A DNA stretch of 64,000 bases from Kineosporia succinea (GTDB lineage: Bacteria > Actinomycetota > Actinomycetes > Actinomycetales > Kineosporiaceae). The notes beneath the pieces were generated by a model. That model saw only the letters and a program-made list of their open reading frames with translations. It ran no database searches and was not told the origin of the DNA. Where the stretch lies: positions 868,001 to 932,000 of the forward strand of contig NZ_JAUSQZ010000001.1 of the NCBI RefSeq assembly GCF_030811555.1, written 5' to 3'. Every line of letters begins with the position of its first letter. Positions within the stretch are counted from its first letter, which is position 1. This document shows positions 56,053 through 64,000 of this stretch, one piece after another. A program made the translations under genes and the position numbers.

Positions 56053-56667
56053 TCAGGGTCGTCGCCGGCGGACCGGGAGCACCGCGCCCCGATGCGGATC
56101 GAGCACCCGCTCCCGCACCAGCAGGTCGCGAGGGCTCTCTTCGACGACGGACGTGGTGGCCGGCCGGTCTCCCGGGGCCCCCGGGGTGACGCGCGCGGGG
56201 AACGCGGTGGGCTCGTCGCCCCCCGGCTCGTTCGGGTCGGAGCCGGTGGCGCACGAGGAGATCAGGGCGAGCACCAGGGAACGGTCGTGCAGCAGCTGCG
56301 ACAGCGGCCCCCCGGGGACCCGGACCCGGCGACGCACCTCGGCGGCCTGCAGCGTGACGAGGCGCACGGGGTCGGGCGCGAACATGCGGGCACCGCTGTC
56401 GATCCGGTGCAGCACCGTGACACCGCTGTGCAGCTCGTCGAGGCTGATGCGGTGGTAGGTCTGCTCGACGTCGTCGCGGTTGCCCTCGAGCTGCTGCACG
56501 AACCAGGCCCGGCCGGCCCGCTCGTCGTGCACGTGCACCAGCAGCCCGGTGAGCCCCGTGGCGGCGTTGTGCTGACGGCCGGAGCCCAGGATCGTCTCCA
56601 GCTCCCGCTCAGTGAGGTCCACCGCGGCGGAGCTGACGTAGACGAGCTGGTAGGGCCTCTCGATCAC
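56053..56667 (-). CDS. BLUF-domain blue-light photoreceptor protein
   Basis: 204 residues. The first ~90 residues are a BLUF domain: QLVYVSSA with Tyr10, Asn34 in QHNAATGLTGLLVH, and Gln58 in FVQQLEG, the three residues that contact the flavin. The C-terminal half is Pro/Arg-rich with no output domain seen. The ATG overlaps the end of the upstream gene. BLUF proteins bind FAD and signal blue light, usually to partners by protein contact. The partner may be the adjacent upstream protein. Confidence 0.85.
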   Translation of the reverse strand: MIERPYQLVYVSSAAVDLTERELETILGSGRQHNAATGLTGLLVHVHDERAGRAWFVQQLEGNRDDVEQTYHRISLDELHSGVTVLHRIDSGARMFAPDPVRLVTLQAAEVRRRVRVPGGPLSQLLHDRSLVLALISSCATGSDPNEPGGDEPTAFPARVTPGAPGDRPATTSVVEESPRDLLVRERVLDPHRGAVLPVRRRRP

Positions 56668-57212
56668 GCGGCGTCGACGTCTTCCACCCCGTCACGGCGG
56701 CGGCCGGTCACCTTCGCGTACTCGGCCGGCACGTCCCAGGTGCTGCCGTCGCGCGGGCGGCGGAAGCGCACGGTGAGCCCGATCGGACCGACCGCGACCA
56801 CCTCGTACCAGGCGGACAGGTAGCGCACGCGGTCGCCGGACTCGAAGTCGTTGGGACCCCAGCGGCGGGTGCGGCCCTGCTCGATCATCGCGTCGAGCGC
56901 GGTGTTGCCGGCCATGATGTGCTCGGTGAGTGTGCGCATGGCGGCCTGGGTTTCGGCCCGGCGGCCGGGATCACTGACATCGGTCAGCGTGCGCCGCAGG
57001 CGCTGCAGGTTGCCCGTGTCGCGGGCGATGCGCTGCTTGACCACGAGCGGCCGGTCGTGGGTCTCGGTGTCGTCGAAGGCCTGGGAGAACAGCATCGCGA
57101 GCGCCATCTGCTCGTTCGGCTCGATCTCACGCTCGGTACTGGCGACGTGGCGACCCTGACGGACGATGCGCAGGGTGCGGGTGGGAGCCGTCGACGGGGA
57201 GCTCGGTGTCAT
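56664..57212 (-). CDS. Hypothetical protein coupled to BLUF gene
   Basis: 182 residues. Charged, helical N-terminal half (about 25-100, RRTLTDVSDPGRRAETQAAMRTL). The second half contains NDFESGDRVRYLSAWYEVVAV and a VRFRRPRDGSTWDVPAEYAKV end, like a small SH3/KOW-type barrel. No family recognised. It is upstream of and coupled (4-bp overlap) to the BLUF gene, so a possible partner of the light sensor. Confidence 0.6.
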   Translation of the reverse strand: MTPSSPSTAPTRTLRIVRQGRHVASTEREIEPNEQMALAMLFSQAFDDTETHDRPLVVKQRIARDTGNLQRLRRTLTDVSDPGRRAETQAAMRTLTEHIMAGNTALDAMIEQGRTRRWGPNDFESGDRVRYLSAWYEVVAVGPIGLTVRFRRPRDGSTWDVPAEYAKVTGRRRDGVEDVDAA

Positions 57213-57458
57213 CTGGTCTGCCTCTGTCGGTGAATCTGTCGGTGAAAAGTCTGGTGCGGGCCGGGACTTGACCCTGGGGTCACCGGAGAACCCGCCAGGG
57301 AGGGTTCAGCGGCCGCCTGCTGATACGAGTGGGGGCATCGCGCCGAATCCGGGCAGAGCTGACCTGAGTCGCTCGCTCTCGGGACCGATGCGCGATCATC
57401 TTCACGCATCCGCCCCGATCCGCGCAAGACGCCCACCTTTCGCGCCAGGAGACCTCGA

Positions 57459-57929
57459 TCACCTTTGCGGCGGCAGATCCCTTGCCGGGTAAGCGGATGC
57501 AGCCAGAGCGTCACGTAACCCTGCTTCCAGCGCGGCAATCCGGCTCGCCGCACGGTCCGGTTTCACGCCGGGTCGATGCCGGGAATGCTCAGAGCGACGG
57601 CGGTTCCAGAGGTAACGCTGAATACCGGCGTGGGTACCGGCGACGACGTGCGCGGCGAACCGGGCGCTCTCGTGCGGGCGCCAGGTCTGTACCGCCGTGA
57701 TCACGCAGAGCGCCGCAATCTGCTGCAGCTCGGCCGGTTCCGCGTCGCGGCGGTAGCGGTGCGACGCGGCGAGGGCGAGCGGGAGGGCCGCGGAGGTGAT
57801 GCGCCCGAGCAGCTCGGCACGTTGCGGACCGGTCACGGCGGGCAGGGCGCGCACCAGGTCGTCGAGAGCGACTTCGCTTGCGTCCCGGGCAATCTCGTCC
57901 GCCGGCGGGCGGGAGGGCACCAGCGTCAT
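57459..57929 (-). CDS. Sigma-70 region-2-like protein lacking region 4
   Basis: 156 residues from ATG 57929 with GGAG 6 nt upstream. Residues about 50-120 resemble sigma-70 region 2 of the SigB/SigF type (ASHRYRRDAEPAELQQIAALCVITAVQTWRP, then HVVAGTHAGIQRYLWNRRR). The rest has no region 3 or 4, so it cannot recognise promoters alone. It could be a broken sigma factor or a sigma-like partner or inhibitor. Confidence 0.55.
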   Translation of the reverse strand: MTLVPSRPPADEIARDASEVALDDLVRALPAVTGPQRAELLGRITSAALPLALAASHRYRRDAEPAELQQIAALCVITAVQTWRPHESARFAAHVVAGTHAGIQRYLWNRRRSEHSRHRPGVKPDRAASRIAALEAGLRDALAASAYPARDLPPQR

Positions 57930-58032
57930 CACCACTCCGTCCTGTACCCGGCGAGTGAACCCGAGCCCGGGCACACCGCTCGTCGGGTCAGGGTGACCCA
58001 GGTCGGGAGGTCCCGCAACCGGAGGGTGGCCG

Positions 58033-58483
58033 TCATGGCGCGGCCGTCAGATGCTGGTCGTGGCGCACGATGTGGACCCCGCCGCGACGCCTGGAGCAGT
58101 ACCCGGCCGCGTCGGCGGAACGCATCACGTCCTCGGCGAGCACCACCCGGTCGTGCTGCGGCCGGCGGATCGGCCCCCGGCTCTCCTCGGGCACCACCAC
58201 CCGTTCGGGCCCCGGCCCGCACGGTGAGTGCGCCGCCCGTGACCGGGGTGCACATGTCGTCGAGGACGCGATCGGCGACGGTGCCCGCCCGCTCGGCGCC
58301 GCGCCCGTTCAGCAGGACCACGAACTCCTCGCCCCCGACCCGGGCGGTCGTGCCGGACTCGCACACCACGTCCCCCAGCCGATGCGTGACCACGAAGAGC
58401 ACCGCGTCCCCCAGTCGATGCGTGATCACGAAGAGCACCGCGTCCCCCAGCCGATGCATGAGCGTGCAGAGCACCACGTCCCC
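58033..58483 (-). pseudogene. Broken GGDEF-domain gene with internal tandem repeat
   Basis: Minus-strand remnant. GDVVCESGTTARVGGEEFVVLL is a GGDEF signature (GGEEF), followed by AERAGTVADRVL. The reading then shifts to another frame, where the usual C-terminal ADAAGY / H-D-Q end (stop at 58035-58033) continues. The N-terminal half of the domain is missing and is replaced by three 36-bp repeats (HRLGDAVLFVxT). Confidence 0.7.
58376..58483 (-). repeat. Three tandem 36-bp repeats
   Basis: The unit of 36 bp beginning CAG(C/T)CGATGCGTGA at 58376, 58412 and 58448, with a few substitutions in the third copy and a partial copy just left of 58376. Encodes a repeated HRLGDAVLFVxT dodecapeptide. Likely slippage-prone. 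Confidence 0.9.
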
Positions 58484-58814
58484 CTGTGGTGCCCGTGGGG
58501 AATCGGCCCCGGCACGGCACCGCCCGACGTTCCTCCGCCGATTTCACCCGGACTGAGTGCCCATCGTCACGCTGTGTGCCGACCACTGCTCACAACGGGT
58601 TCCTGATCAGCGTTGCGCGAACGGGCACGAACGGCGCGGAACGCCTGTCCAGGGCCGATCGTCGTCTCTACATGCCGCCGACGGACACTGGTCCCGCCTG
58701 CCCCACGATGAGCGCTTGCTTGGATTCATGTCAGGATGGCAGACGGCCCGGACCCGGAGACATCGACGTCAGGGCCCTTCCTTCACTACTTACAGTCGCC
58801 AGGGTGAGACAGTC

Positions 58815-59828
58815 TTGATCAATTCTGCGGTGGTCAGTACCGGACATGCGATACCGGACGGCGTGATCACGTCCGCCGAGATCGAAGACACCGTCACTGC
58901 CCGCAGTCACGGTTTCGCCATGCCCTCGGGCCTGGTCGAACGGCTGACGGGGGTGCGCGAGCGGCGTCACGTGCAGCCGGGCATCGCCTCCTCCGACCTG
59001 GCCGCCCAGGCCGGGCTGGCGGCGCTGGCCAAGGCCGACGTCGACCCGCTGTCGGTCGACCTCCTGATCTACTCGTCGGCGTCGCACGACGTGTCCGAGC
59101 CGGCCACGTCCGCGATCGTGCAGCACAAGATGGGCGCACGGAACGCGACCTTCGCCGACATCAAGAACGCCTGCAACAGCTTCCTCAACGGCCTGGACTT
59201 CGCGGCCGCCTCGATCGCCACCGGCCGCGCCCGGCGCGTGCTGGTGGTGGCCGGTGAGGTGCTCTCCCCCACGATCAACTGGGAGATCGAGAGCTCCGTC
59301 GAGCTGCGCACCAAGCTCGCCGCCCTGACGCTGGGCGACGCGGGCGGGGCGGTGCTGCTCGAGGCCACCGACGAGGAGAACACCGGTCTGCTGCCCGGGC
59401 GCTTCGTGTCCGACGGCTCGCAGTGGGAGCTGTCGACGGTGATGTCGGGCGGCAACCTGATGGTGCGCGACAACTCCCGCTCGTACTTCGAGTGCGACAG
59501 CTCGGCCCTGCAGAAGCTGGCGATCGAGCACATCCCGCCGCTGATCGAGAAGACCGTGGCCGAGGTCGGCTGGAATCTCGACGAGATCACCCGGATCTTC
59601 CCGCACCAGGTCTCCAAGGGCGTCACCCAGGCGCTGTGCTCCGCCATCGGCTACGACCAGAACCAGGTCACGGTGACGCTCGACCGGTTCGGCAACAACG
59701 CCGCCGCGAGCATCCCGCTGGCGCTCAGCCTGGCCTCCGAGCAGGGGCACCTGAACAAGGGCGACAAGGTGCTGCTGGTCTGCGGCGCCGCGGGCTTCAC
59801 GGCCGGCGTCATGCCGGTGATCTGGTGA
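58815..59828 (+). CDS. oleA: OleA thiolase-type condensing enzyme
   Basis: 337 residues from TTG 58815, with AGGGTGAG 7-8 nt upstream; the frame is open much further back, but the 337-residue length fits OleA. Catalytic Cys120 in NACNSF, Glu95 in HDVSEPAT, His in FPHQVSKG and Asn in GNNAAAS match the thiolase/KAS-III fold. OleA joins two acyl-CoA chains head to head, releasing a 2-alkyl-3-ketoacid. First gene of the ole operon; the next gene starts in its stop (GTGA). Confidence 0.9.
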   Translation: MINSAVVSTGHAIPDGVITSAEIEDTVTARSHGFAMPSGLVERLTGVRERRHVQPGIASSDLAAQAGLAALAKADVDPLSVDLLIYSSASHDVSEPATSAIVQHKMGARNATFADIKNACNSFLNGLDFAAASIATGRARRVLVVAGEVLSPTINWEIESSVELRTKLAALTLGDAGGAVLLEATDEENTGLLPGRFVSDGSQWELSTVMSGGNLMVRDNSRSYFECDSSALQKLAIEHIPPLIEKTVAEVGWNLDEITRIFPHQVSKGVTQALCSAIGYDQNQVTVTLDRFGNNAAASIPLALSLASEQGHLNKGDKVLLVCGAAGFTAGVMPVIW

Positions 59829-62377
59829 TCACGATCGCCGAGGGGGTCGACCCCCGCTGGGTCCGCTCGGTCACCACCCCCGACGGCACCTGGCACGTGC
59901 TCGACAACGCGTCCGTGCTGGAGAGGGAGCCGATCGGCACGCTGCTGTGCGTGCACGGCAACCCGACCTCGTCGTACCTGTGGCGTCACGTCATCGCCGC
60001 GCTCTCCACCGGTGAGCGCCCCTGGCGGGTGATCGCGATGGACCAGCTGAACATGGGCTGGTCGCAGCGCACCGGCCGGCGCCGTCTCGGGCAGCGTCTC
60101 GACGACCTGGGCCGTCTCACCGACGCCCTGGAGATCGAGGGCCCGGTCGTCACGCTCGGGCACGACTGGGGCGGCTGCATCTCGCTGGGCTGGGCCGTGA
60201 ACCACCGCGCGAGGCTGGCCGGGGTCAGCGTGCTGAACACCGCCGTGCATCAGCCCCCGGGCTCGGCGCTGCCGTTCCTGATCGCCGCCGCCCGCACGCC
60301 CGGGGTGCGGCGTCTCGTCACCGCGACCACCCCGATCTTCCTCCGGGCCACCCTCGCGATCGCTCACCCGCAGCTGCCCGCACGCGTCCAGGCCGGCTAC
60401 CTCGACCCGTACCGCGGGGCCTCGCGCCGGGGCGGCATCGACGAGTTCGTCGAAGACATCCCGGTCGACGCCTCGCACCCCAGCTGGCCCGCGCTGCAGC
60501 ACATCGTCGAGGGCCTGCCCTCGCTGCGCGACCTGCCCGCGCTGATGCTGTGGGGCCCGCGCGACCCGGTGTTCACCGACCTCTATCTGCGCGACCTGCG
60601 CTCGCGTCTGCCGCAGGCCAAGGTGCACCGGTTCGAGAAGGCCGGTCACATGGTCGCCGAGGACGCGGACGTCGCCGGTGCGGTGCGTCAGTGGCTCGAG
60701 GACGAGGTGGTCCCCGGGATTCTCGGGTCCCCCTCGGTGACGTCCCCGACCACCGGGCCCGACACGTCCGCCGCCGAAAAGCTCTGGGCCCCGCTGGAAC
60801 AGCACGAGCAGGACCCGACCGCCGTGCTGGTCGAGCCGACCGGCCACGGCAACGCGCAGACCGGCAGCTTCCGGGTGACGAGCTGGCAGCAGCTCGCGGC
60901 CGACGTGCACCGCGTCGCCACCGGCCTGCTCGCCACCGGCGTGGAACCCGGTGACCGGGTGGCCCTTCTGGTGCCCCCGGGCGCCGATCTCACCGTCGCG
61001 CTCTACGCCTGTGTGCGCATCGGCGCGGTCGCGGTGATCGCCGACGCCGGTCTCGGGCTGCCCGGGCTGCACCGGGCCATTCGCGGTTCGGCGGTCCGGC
61101 ACGTCATCGCGATCGACCGGGGCCTGGCGGCCTCACGGGCGCTGCGCTGGCCGGGGCAGCGGATCTCGGTCGGCGTGCCCTCGGGCTCGCTCCGGGCCCG
61201 CGTCCTCGGCGTCACCGCGGCACTGGAAGACCTGGCCCGCTCGGCCTTCTCGGAGCTTCCGGCCGCCCCGGCCGCGGACGACGAGGCGATGGTCATCTTC
61301 ACCTCCGGCTCGACCGGCCCGGCGAAGGGCGTCGTCTACACGCACCGTCAGCTCGCGGGGGTGCGTGACGCGCTGCTGTCGGCCTACGGCCTGCGTCCCG
61401 ACGACCGTTTCGTGGCCGCGTTCGCGCCGTTCGCGTTGTTCGGTCCGGCCCTGGGCGTGCCCTCGGTGGTGCCCGACATGGACGTCACCGCCCCCCGCAC
61501 CCTCACCGCGACCGCCCTGGCCCAGGCCACCCGCGCGCTCGACGCCACCGTGATCTTCGCGTCACCGGCCGCCCTGGCCAACGTGCTGGCCACCGCCCAC
61601 GAGCTCGGCGCCGACGACCGCGCCGCGCTGGCCGGGGTGCGGCTGCTGCTCTCGGCGGGGGCCCCGGTGCCCGCCGACCTGCTCGGCCAGGTGCAGAAAC
61701 TGCTGCCCCGGGCCGAACTCCACACGCCCTACGGCATGACCGAGGCGCTGCTGCTCACCGACGTCGACCTGCCCGAGCTGCTCGCGGCCGGGGCCGGCGA
61801 CGGCGTGCTGGTGGGCCGGCCGCTGCCCGGGGTGGAGATCCGGCTGCATCCCCTGGACCTTGACGACGAGTTCACCGACAAGGCCGACGTCACCGGCGAG
61901 ATCGTGGTGCGGGCACGGCATCTCAAGGAACGCTACGACCAGCTCTGGTACACGCAGCGGGCCACGGCCACCGACGACGGCTGGCACCGCACCGGCGATG
62001 TCGGGCACTTCGACGCCGACGGCCGGCTCTGGGTCGAGGGCCGTCTGGCCCACGTGCTGCACCCGGCGAGCGGTTTCGTCACGCCGTACGGGGTGGAGCA
62101 GCGCATCCAGACCCTGCCCGGCGTGGAGCGGGCCGCTCTCGTCGGCATCGGGCCCTCGGGCACGCAGCAGATGGTGGCCGTGATCGAGGCGCCGTTCAGC
62201 GAACTCGGCGTGGCCGCACCGGAACTCGCCGCCTCGGTGCGGTCGGTGGCCGGGGTGGACCTCGCGGCGGTGCTCGTGATCGCCGCGCTGAAGACGGACA
62301 TCCGGCACAACTCCAAGATCGACCGGGTCGCGGTGGGACGGTGGGCCGCGCGGCAGCTGGCGGGTTCCCTCTCGTGA
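59825..62377 (+). CDS. oleBC: OleBC fusion: beta-lactone decarboxylase plus beta-lactone synthetase
   Basis: 850 residues from GTG 59825 (overlap with oleA stop). Residues 1-300 are an alpha/beta hydrolase of haloalkane-dehalogenase type, with nucleophile Asp114 in GHDWGG and the His in KAGHMV; this is OleB, which removes CO2 from the beta-lactone to give the alkene. Residues about 315-850 are an AMP-dependent synthetase-like domain with IFTSGSTGPAKGVV, a YGMTEA motif and DRLWVEGR-like end; this is OleC, which makes the beta-lactone from the beta-hydroxy acid and ATP. The B-C fusion is known in actinobacteria. A short linker joins them. Confidence 0.92.
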   Translation: MITIAEGVDPRWVRSVTTPDGTWHVLDNASVLEREPIGTLLCVHGNPTSSYLWRHVIAALSTGERPWRVIAMDQLNMGWSQRTGRRRLGQRLDDLGRLTDALEIEGPVVTLGHDWGGCISLGWAVNHRARLAGVSVLNTAVHQPPGSALPFLIAAARTPGVRRLVTATTPIFLRATLAIAHPQLPARVQAGYLDPYRGASRRGGIDEFVEDIPVDASHPSWPALQHIVEGLPSLRDLPALMLWGPRDPVFTDLYLRDLRSRLPQAKVHRFEKAGHMVAEDADVAGAVRQWLEDEVVPGILGSPSVTSPTTGPDTSAAEKLWAPLEQHEQDPTAVLVEPTGHGNAQTGSFRVTSWQQLAADVHRVATGLLATGVEPGDRVALLVPPGADLTVALYACVRIGAVAVIADAGLGLPGLHRAIRGSAVRHVIAIDRGLAASRALRWPGQRISVGVPSGSLRARVLGVTAALEDLARSAFSELPAAPAADDEAMVIFTSGSTGPAKGVVYTHRQLAGVRDALLSAYGLRPDDRFVAAFAPFALFGPALGVPSVVPDMDVTAPRTLTATALAQATRALDATVIFASPAALANVLATAHELGADDRAALAGVRLLLSAGAPVPADLLGQVQKLLPRAELHTPYGMTEALLLTDVDLPELLAAGAGDGVLVGRPLPGVEIRLHPLDLDDEFTDKADVTGEIVVRARHLKERYDQLWYTQRATATDDGWHRTGDVGHFDADGRLWVEGRLAHVLHPASGFVTPYGVEQRIQTLPGVERAALVGIGPSGTQQMVAVIEAPFSELGVAAPELAASVRSVAGVDLAAVLVIAALKTDIRHNSKIDRVAVGRWAARQLAGSLS

Positions 62378-63342
62378 GGATCCTGGTCACCGGGGCCGGC
62401 GGGATGCTCGGCGGTGGGGTCGCGCGCTCGCTGGCCGAACGTGGTGACGACGTCACGGTTTTCCAGCGGCGGGCATCGTCGCTGGGGCTCCCCGAGATCA
62501 ACGGTGACGTCACCGATCCGTCGGCGGTGCGCCGGGCCGTCGAGGGGATGGACGCGGTGGTGCACCTGGCCGCGAAGGTGAACGTCACCGGGGCCTGGGC
62601 GGAGTACGAGGCCGTGAACATCGGCGGTGTGCGGCATCTCGTCGACGCGCTGCGCGCAGCCGGAACCCCCAGGCTGGTGCACGTCTCGTCGCCGTCGGTG
62701 GCCCATCACGGCCGGGCGCTGGTGGGTGCCGGCGCCGGGCCCGCCGACCCGCTGCGGGCTCGGGGCAACTACGCCCGGTCGAAGGCCGCCGGTGAACGCA
62801 TCGCGCTGGCCGCCGACTCCCCCTCGCTCGCGGTGGTGGCCGTGCGGCCGCACCTGGTCTGGGGGCCGGGCGACACCCAGCTGGTCGGGCGCATCGTGCA
62901 GCGTGCCCGGGCCGGGCGGCTCCCGCTCATCGGTTCCGGCGCCGCGCTGATCGACACCACCTACGTGGACAACGCCGTCGACGCGACCGTGGCCGCGCTC
63001 GACCGGATCGGCACCGCGCACGGCCGGGCGCTGGTCGTGACCAACGGCGAACCCCGGCCGGTGGCCGACCTCTTCGCCCGGCTCTGCCGGGCCGCCGGGG
63101 TCCGTCCCCCGGCCCGGCGCGTGCCGTTCCCCCTGGCCTGGGTCGCGGGGGCCGCGGTCGAGGGCGCCTGGGCCCTGAGCGGCCGGCACGACGACCCGCC
63201 GCTCACCCGCTTCCTGGCCGAACAGCTCGCCACCGCGCACTGGTTCGACCAGCGCGAGACCCGCGAGGTGCTCGGCTGGACCCCCGCCGTGCCGCTCGAA
63301 GAGGGTTTCGGTCGGCTGGCGGACTGGTACGCCCGGGCCTGA
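62374..63342 (+). CDS. oleD: OleD NAD(P)H-dependent reductase
   Basis: 322 residues from GTG 62374, overlapping the oleBC stop. Extended SDR: GAGGMLGGG nucleotide-binding loop at about 7-15, Ser105/Ser106, Tyr133 and Lys137 (GNYARSK). OleD reduces the 2-alkyl-3-ketoacid from OleA to the beta-hydroxy acid that OleC uses. Together oleA, oleBC and oleD form the complete long-chain olefin (or beta-lactone) pathway. Three 15-bp repeats follow the stop. Confidence 0.92.
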   Translation: MRILVTGAGGMLGGGVARSLAERGDDVTVFQRRASSLGLPEINGDVTDPSAVRRAVEGMDAVVHLAAKVNVTGAWAEYEAVNIGGVRHLVDALRAAGTPRLVHVSSPSVAHHGRALVGAGAGPADPLRARGNYARSKAAGERIALAADSPSLAVVAVRPHLVWGPGDTQLVGRIVQRARAGRLPLIGSGAALIDTTYVDNAVDATVAALDRIGTAHGRALVVTNGEPRPVADLFARLCRAAGVRPPARRVPFPLAWVAGAAVEGAWALSGRHDDPPLTRFLAEQLATAHWFDQRETREVLGWTPAVPLEEGFGRLADWYARA

Positions 63343-63385
63343 TCAGCACTCACCTGATCAGCACTCACCAGATCAGCACTCACCA
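63341..63385. repeat. Three tandem 15-bp repeats across convergent gene ends
   Basis: The unit GATCAGCACTCACC(T/A) at 63341, 63356 and 63371, immediately after the oleD stop and covering the stop of the convergent gene. Likely slippage product; may act in the 3' region of both transcripts. Confidence 0.9.
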
Positions 63386-64000
63386 GATCCGGGCCTGCCA
63401 GGTGGCCGCGACGATGCCCGGCACGAACAGGCCGAGCAGGAACGCGGCCGGCCCGGTCAGCCGGCGACGCTCGTTCCCCGGGGCGGGCACGAACGGTGTC
63501 GGCCCCGAGAGCAGCAGGAACAGCGGCACCGCGACCCAGGGCACGAAGAACCCCGCCCAGAACCAGCCCGGACGCGTGGCCCGCCACGGCTCCGGCCCGG
63601 CGAGGAGAACGACCACCGAGCCCAGCAGGACGAGCAGGTAGGCCGAGTAGAGGGCCCCCGGGAGGTGGCCGAACCCGAACAGTCGGTCGTCACGGTGGTC
63701 GCGCGGATGCCTCTCCACACTCACGCCGGGGTAGGTCTGGCTCAGATAGGTGGCCAGGTCACGGGTCTCGACCTCGGGGCCCGACCGGTCCGGCACGAAC
63801 TCGTCGGCCGGGTCACGGACGACGACCCGGACCTGGTCGTGACGGGTGATGCCCCAGCGGCCCTCCCACACCACCGTCTGGTTCGCCGTGCCCGACACGG
63901 CGCCCTCGCCGAGCCCGTCGCCCCGGACCGTCAGCTCGGTGACCCGGCCCTGCGCGAGCTCGTTGCGCAGGTGGGAGAACCGCCCTTCGCGCTCACCCGT
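63380..64000 (-). CDS. Membrane protein of unknown function (partial, N-terminus outside window)
   Basis: The minus-strand frame is open to the right edge, without a stop, so at least 206 residues are coded here. The first part is soluble (REGRFSHLRNELAQGRVTELTVRGDG, then WEGRWGITRHDQVRVVV), the second has three hydrophobic segments (about 120-142, 150-170, 183-203). No family recognised. Convergent with oleD. Confidence 0.65.
   Translation of the reverse strand, partial: TGEREGRFSHLRNELAQGRVTELTVRGDGLGEGAVSGTANQTVVWEGRWGITRHDQVRVVVRDPADEFVPDRSGPEVETRDLATYLSQTYPGVSVERHPRDHRDDRLFGFGHLPGALYSAYLLVLLGSVVVLLAGPEPWRATRPGWFWAGFFVPWVAVPLFLLLSGPTPFVPAPGNERRRLTGPAAFLLGLFVPGIVAATWQARIW

Noticed and set aside
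59651-61102. 483-residue minus-strand frame
   Set aside because: Antisense of oleA/oleBC. The ole genes are unmistakable by motif.

Overview
High-GC actinomycete chromosome. The signs are very high GC3 outside one segment, frequent GTG starts, ATGA/GTGA gene overlaps, an Scr1-type regulator with a DUF397 partner, an Lsr2-like DNA-binding tail, many ECF sigma factors and an oleABCD operon. The family could be Kineosporiaceae or another filamentous or motile-spore actinomycete, but that is inference. Both window edges cut genes.

Layout. (1) 1-12.7 kb is a cell-surface polysaccharide locus: a flippase, a double GT4 glycosyltransferase, a GT2 glycosyltransferase, three polymerase/ligase-like membrane proteins, an acyltransferase, and two tandem secreted I36-type proteins. 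The part from about 7.1 to 13 kb has lower GC and TTA codons, so it looks acquired. (2) 13.0-14.1 kb is an Scr1/DUF397 pair. (3) 14.7-31.2 kb is the most unusual part: a caspase-kinase fusion, a Nudix hydrolase with two small membrane proteins, and an operon of CHAT protease, unknown protein and beta-propeller-CHAT protease. A disordered acidic protein, two zinc-ribbon membrane proteins and an ECF sigma factor with a polytopic membrane partner follow. (4) 31.4-36.5 kb holds secreted proteins, including a NucA/NucB-type DNase followed by a probable Nin/ComJ-like inhibitor, and a cupin/GlxA-type regulator pair. (5) 36.5-39.6 kb is a 999-residue exonuclease-fold, TerB-like, BRCT and Lsr2-like fusion. 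(6) 39.7-50 kb is mixed: a TPR protein, a VOC protein, an ECF sigma factor between two paralogous surface proteins, a degenerate GGDEF protein, small membrane proteins, an HlyD-like protein and a sulfatase. (7) 49.8-53.6 kb holds a MarR/EamA divergent pair with a clear double operator, a zinc metallopeptidase and a large membrane protein. (8) 53.7-55.7 kb is a DHQ-synthase-II plus aldolase pair (GriH/GriI-like, 3-amino-4-hydroxybenzoate route). (9) 56-58.5 kb holds a BLUF photoreceptor operon, a sigma-region-2-only protein and a broken GGDEF gene with a 36-bp tandem repeat. (10) 58.8-63.3 kb is the oleA-oleBC-oleD operon for head-to-head condensation of fatty acids to long-chain olefins or beta-lactones.

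How they work together. The strongest candidate for an undescribed system is 15.5-26.4 kb. It has three caspase-fold proteases (one C14-type, two CHAT), a kinase fused to one of them, a beta-propeller sensor region fused to another, a Nudix hydrolase and small membrane proteins, arranged as an operon with a divergent neighbour. This resembles a regulated suicide or conflict system, but function is inferred from domains only. The zinc-ribbon membrane pair next door could be an accessory or unrelated.
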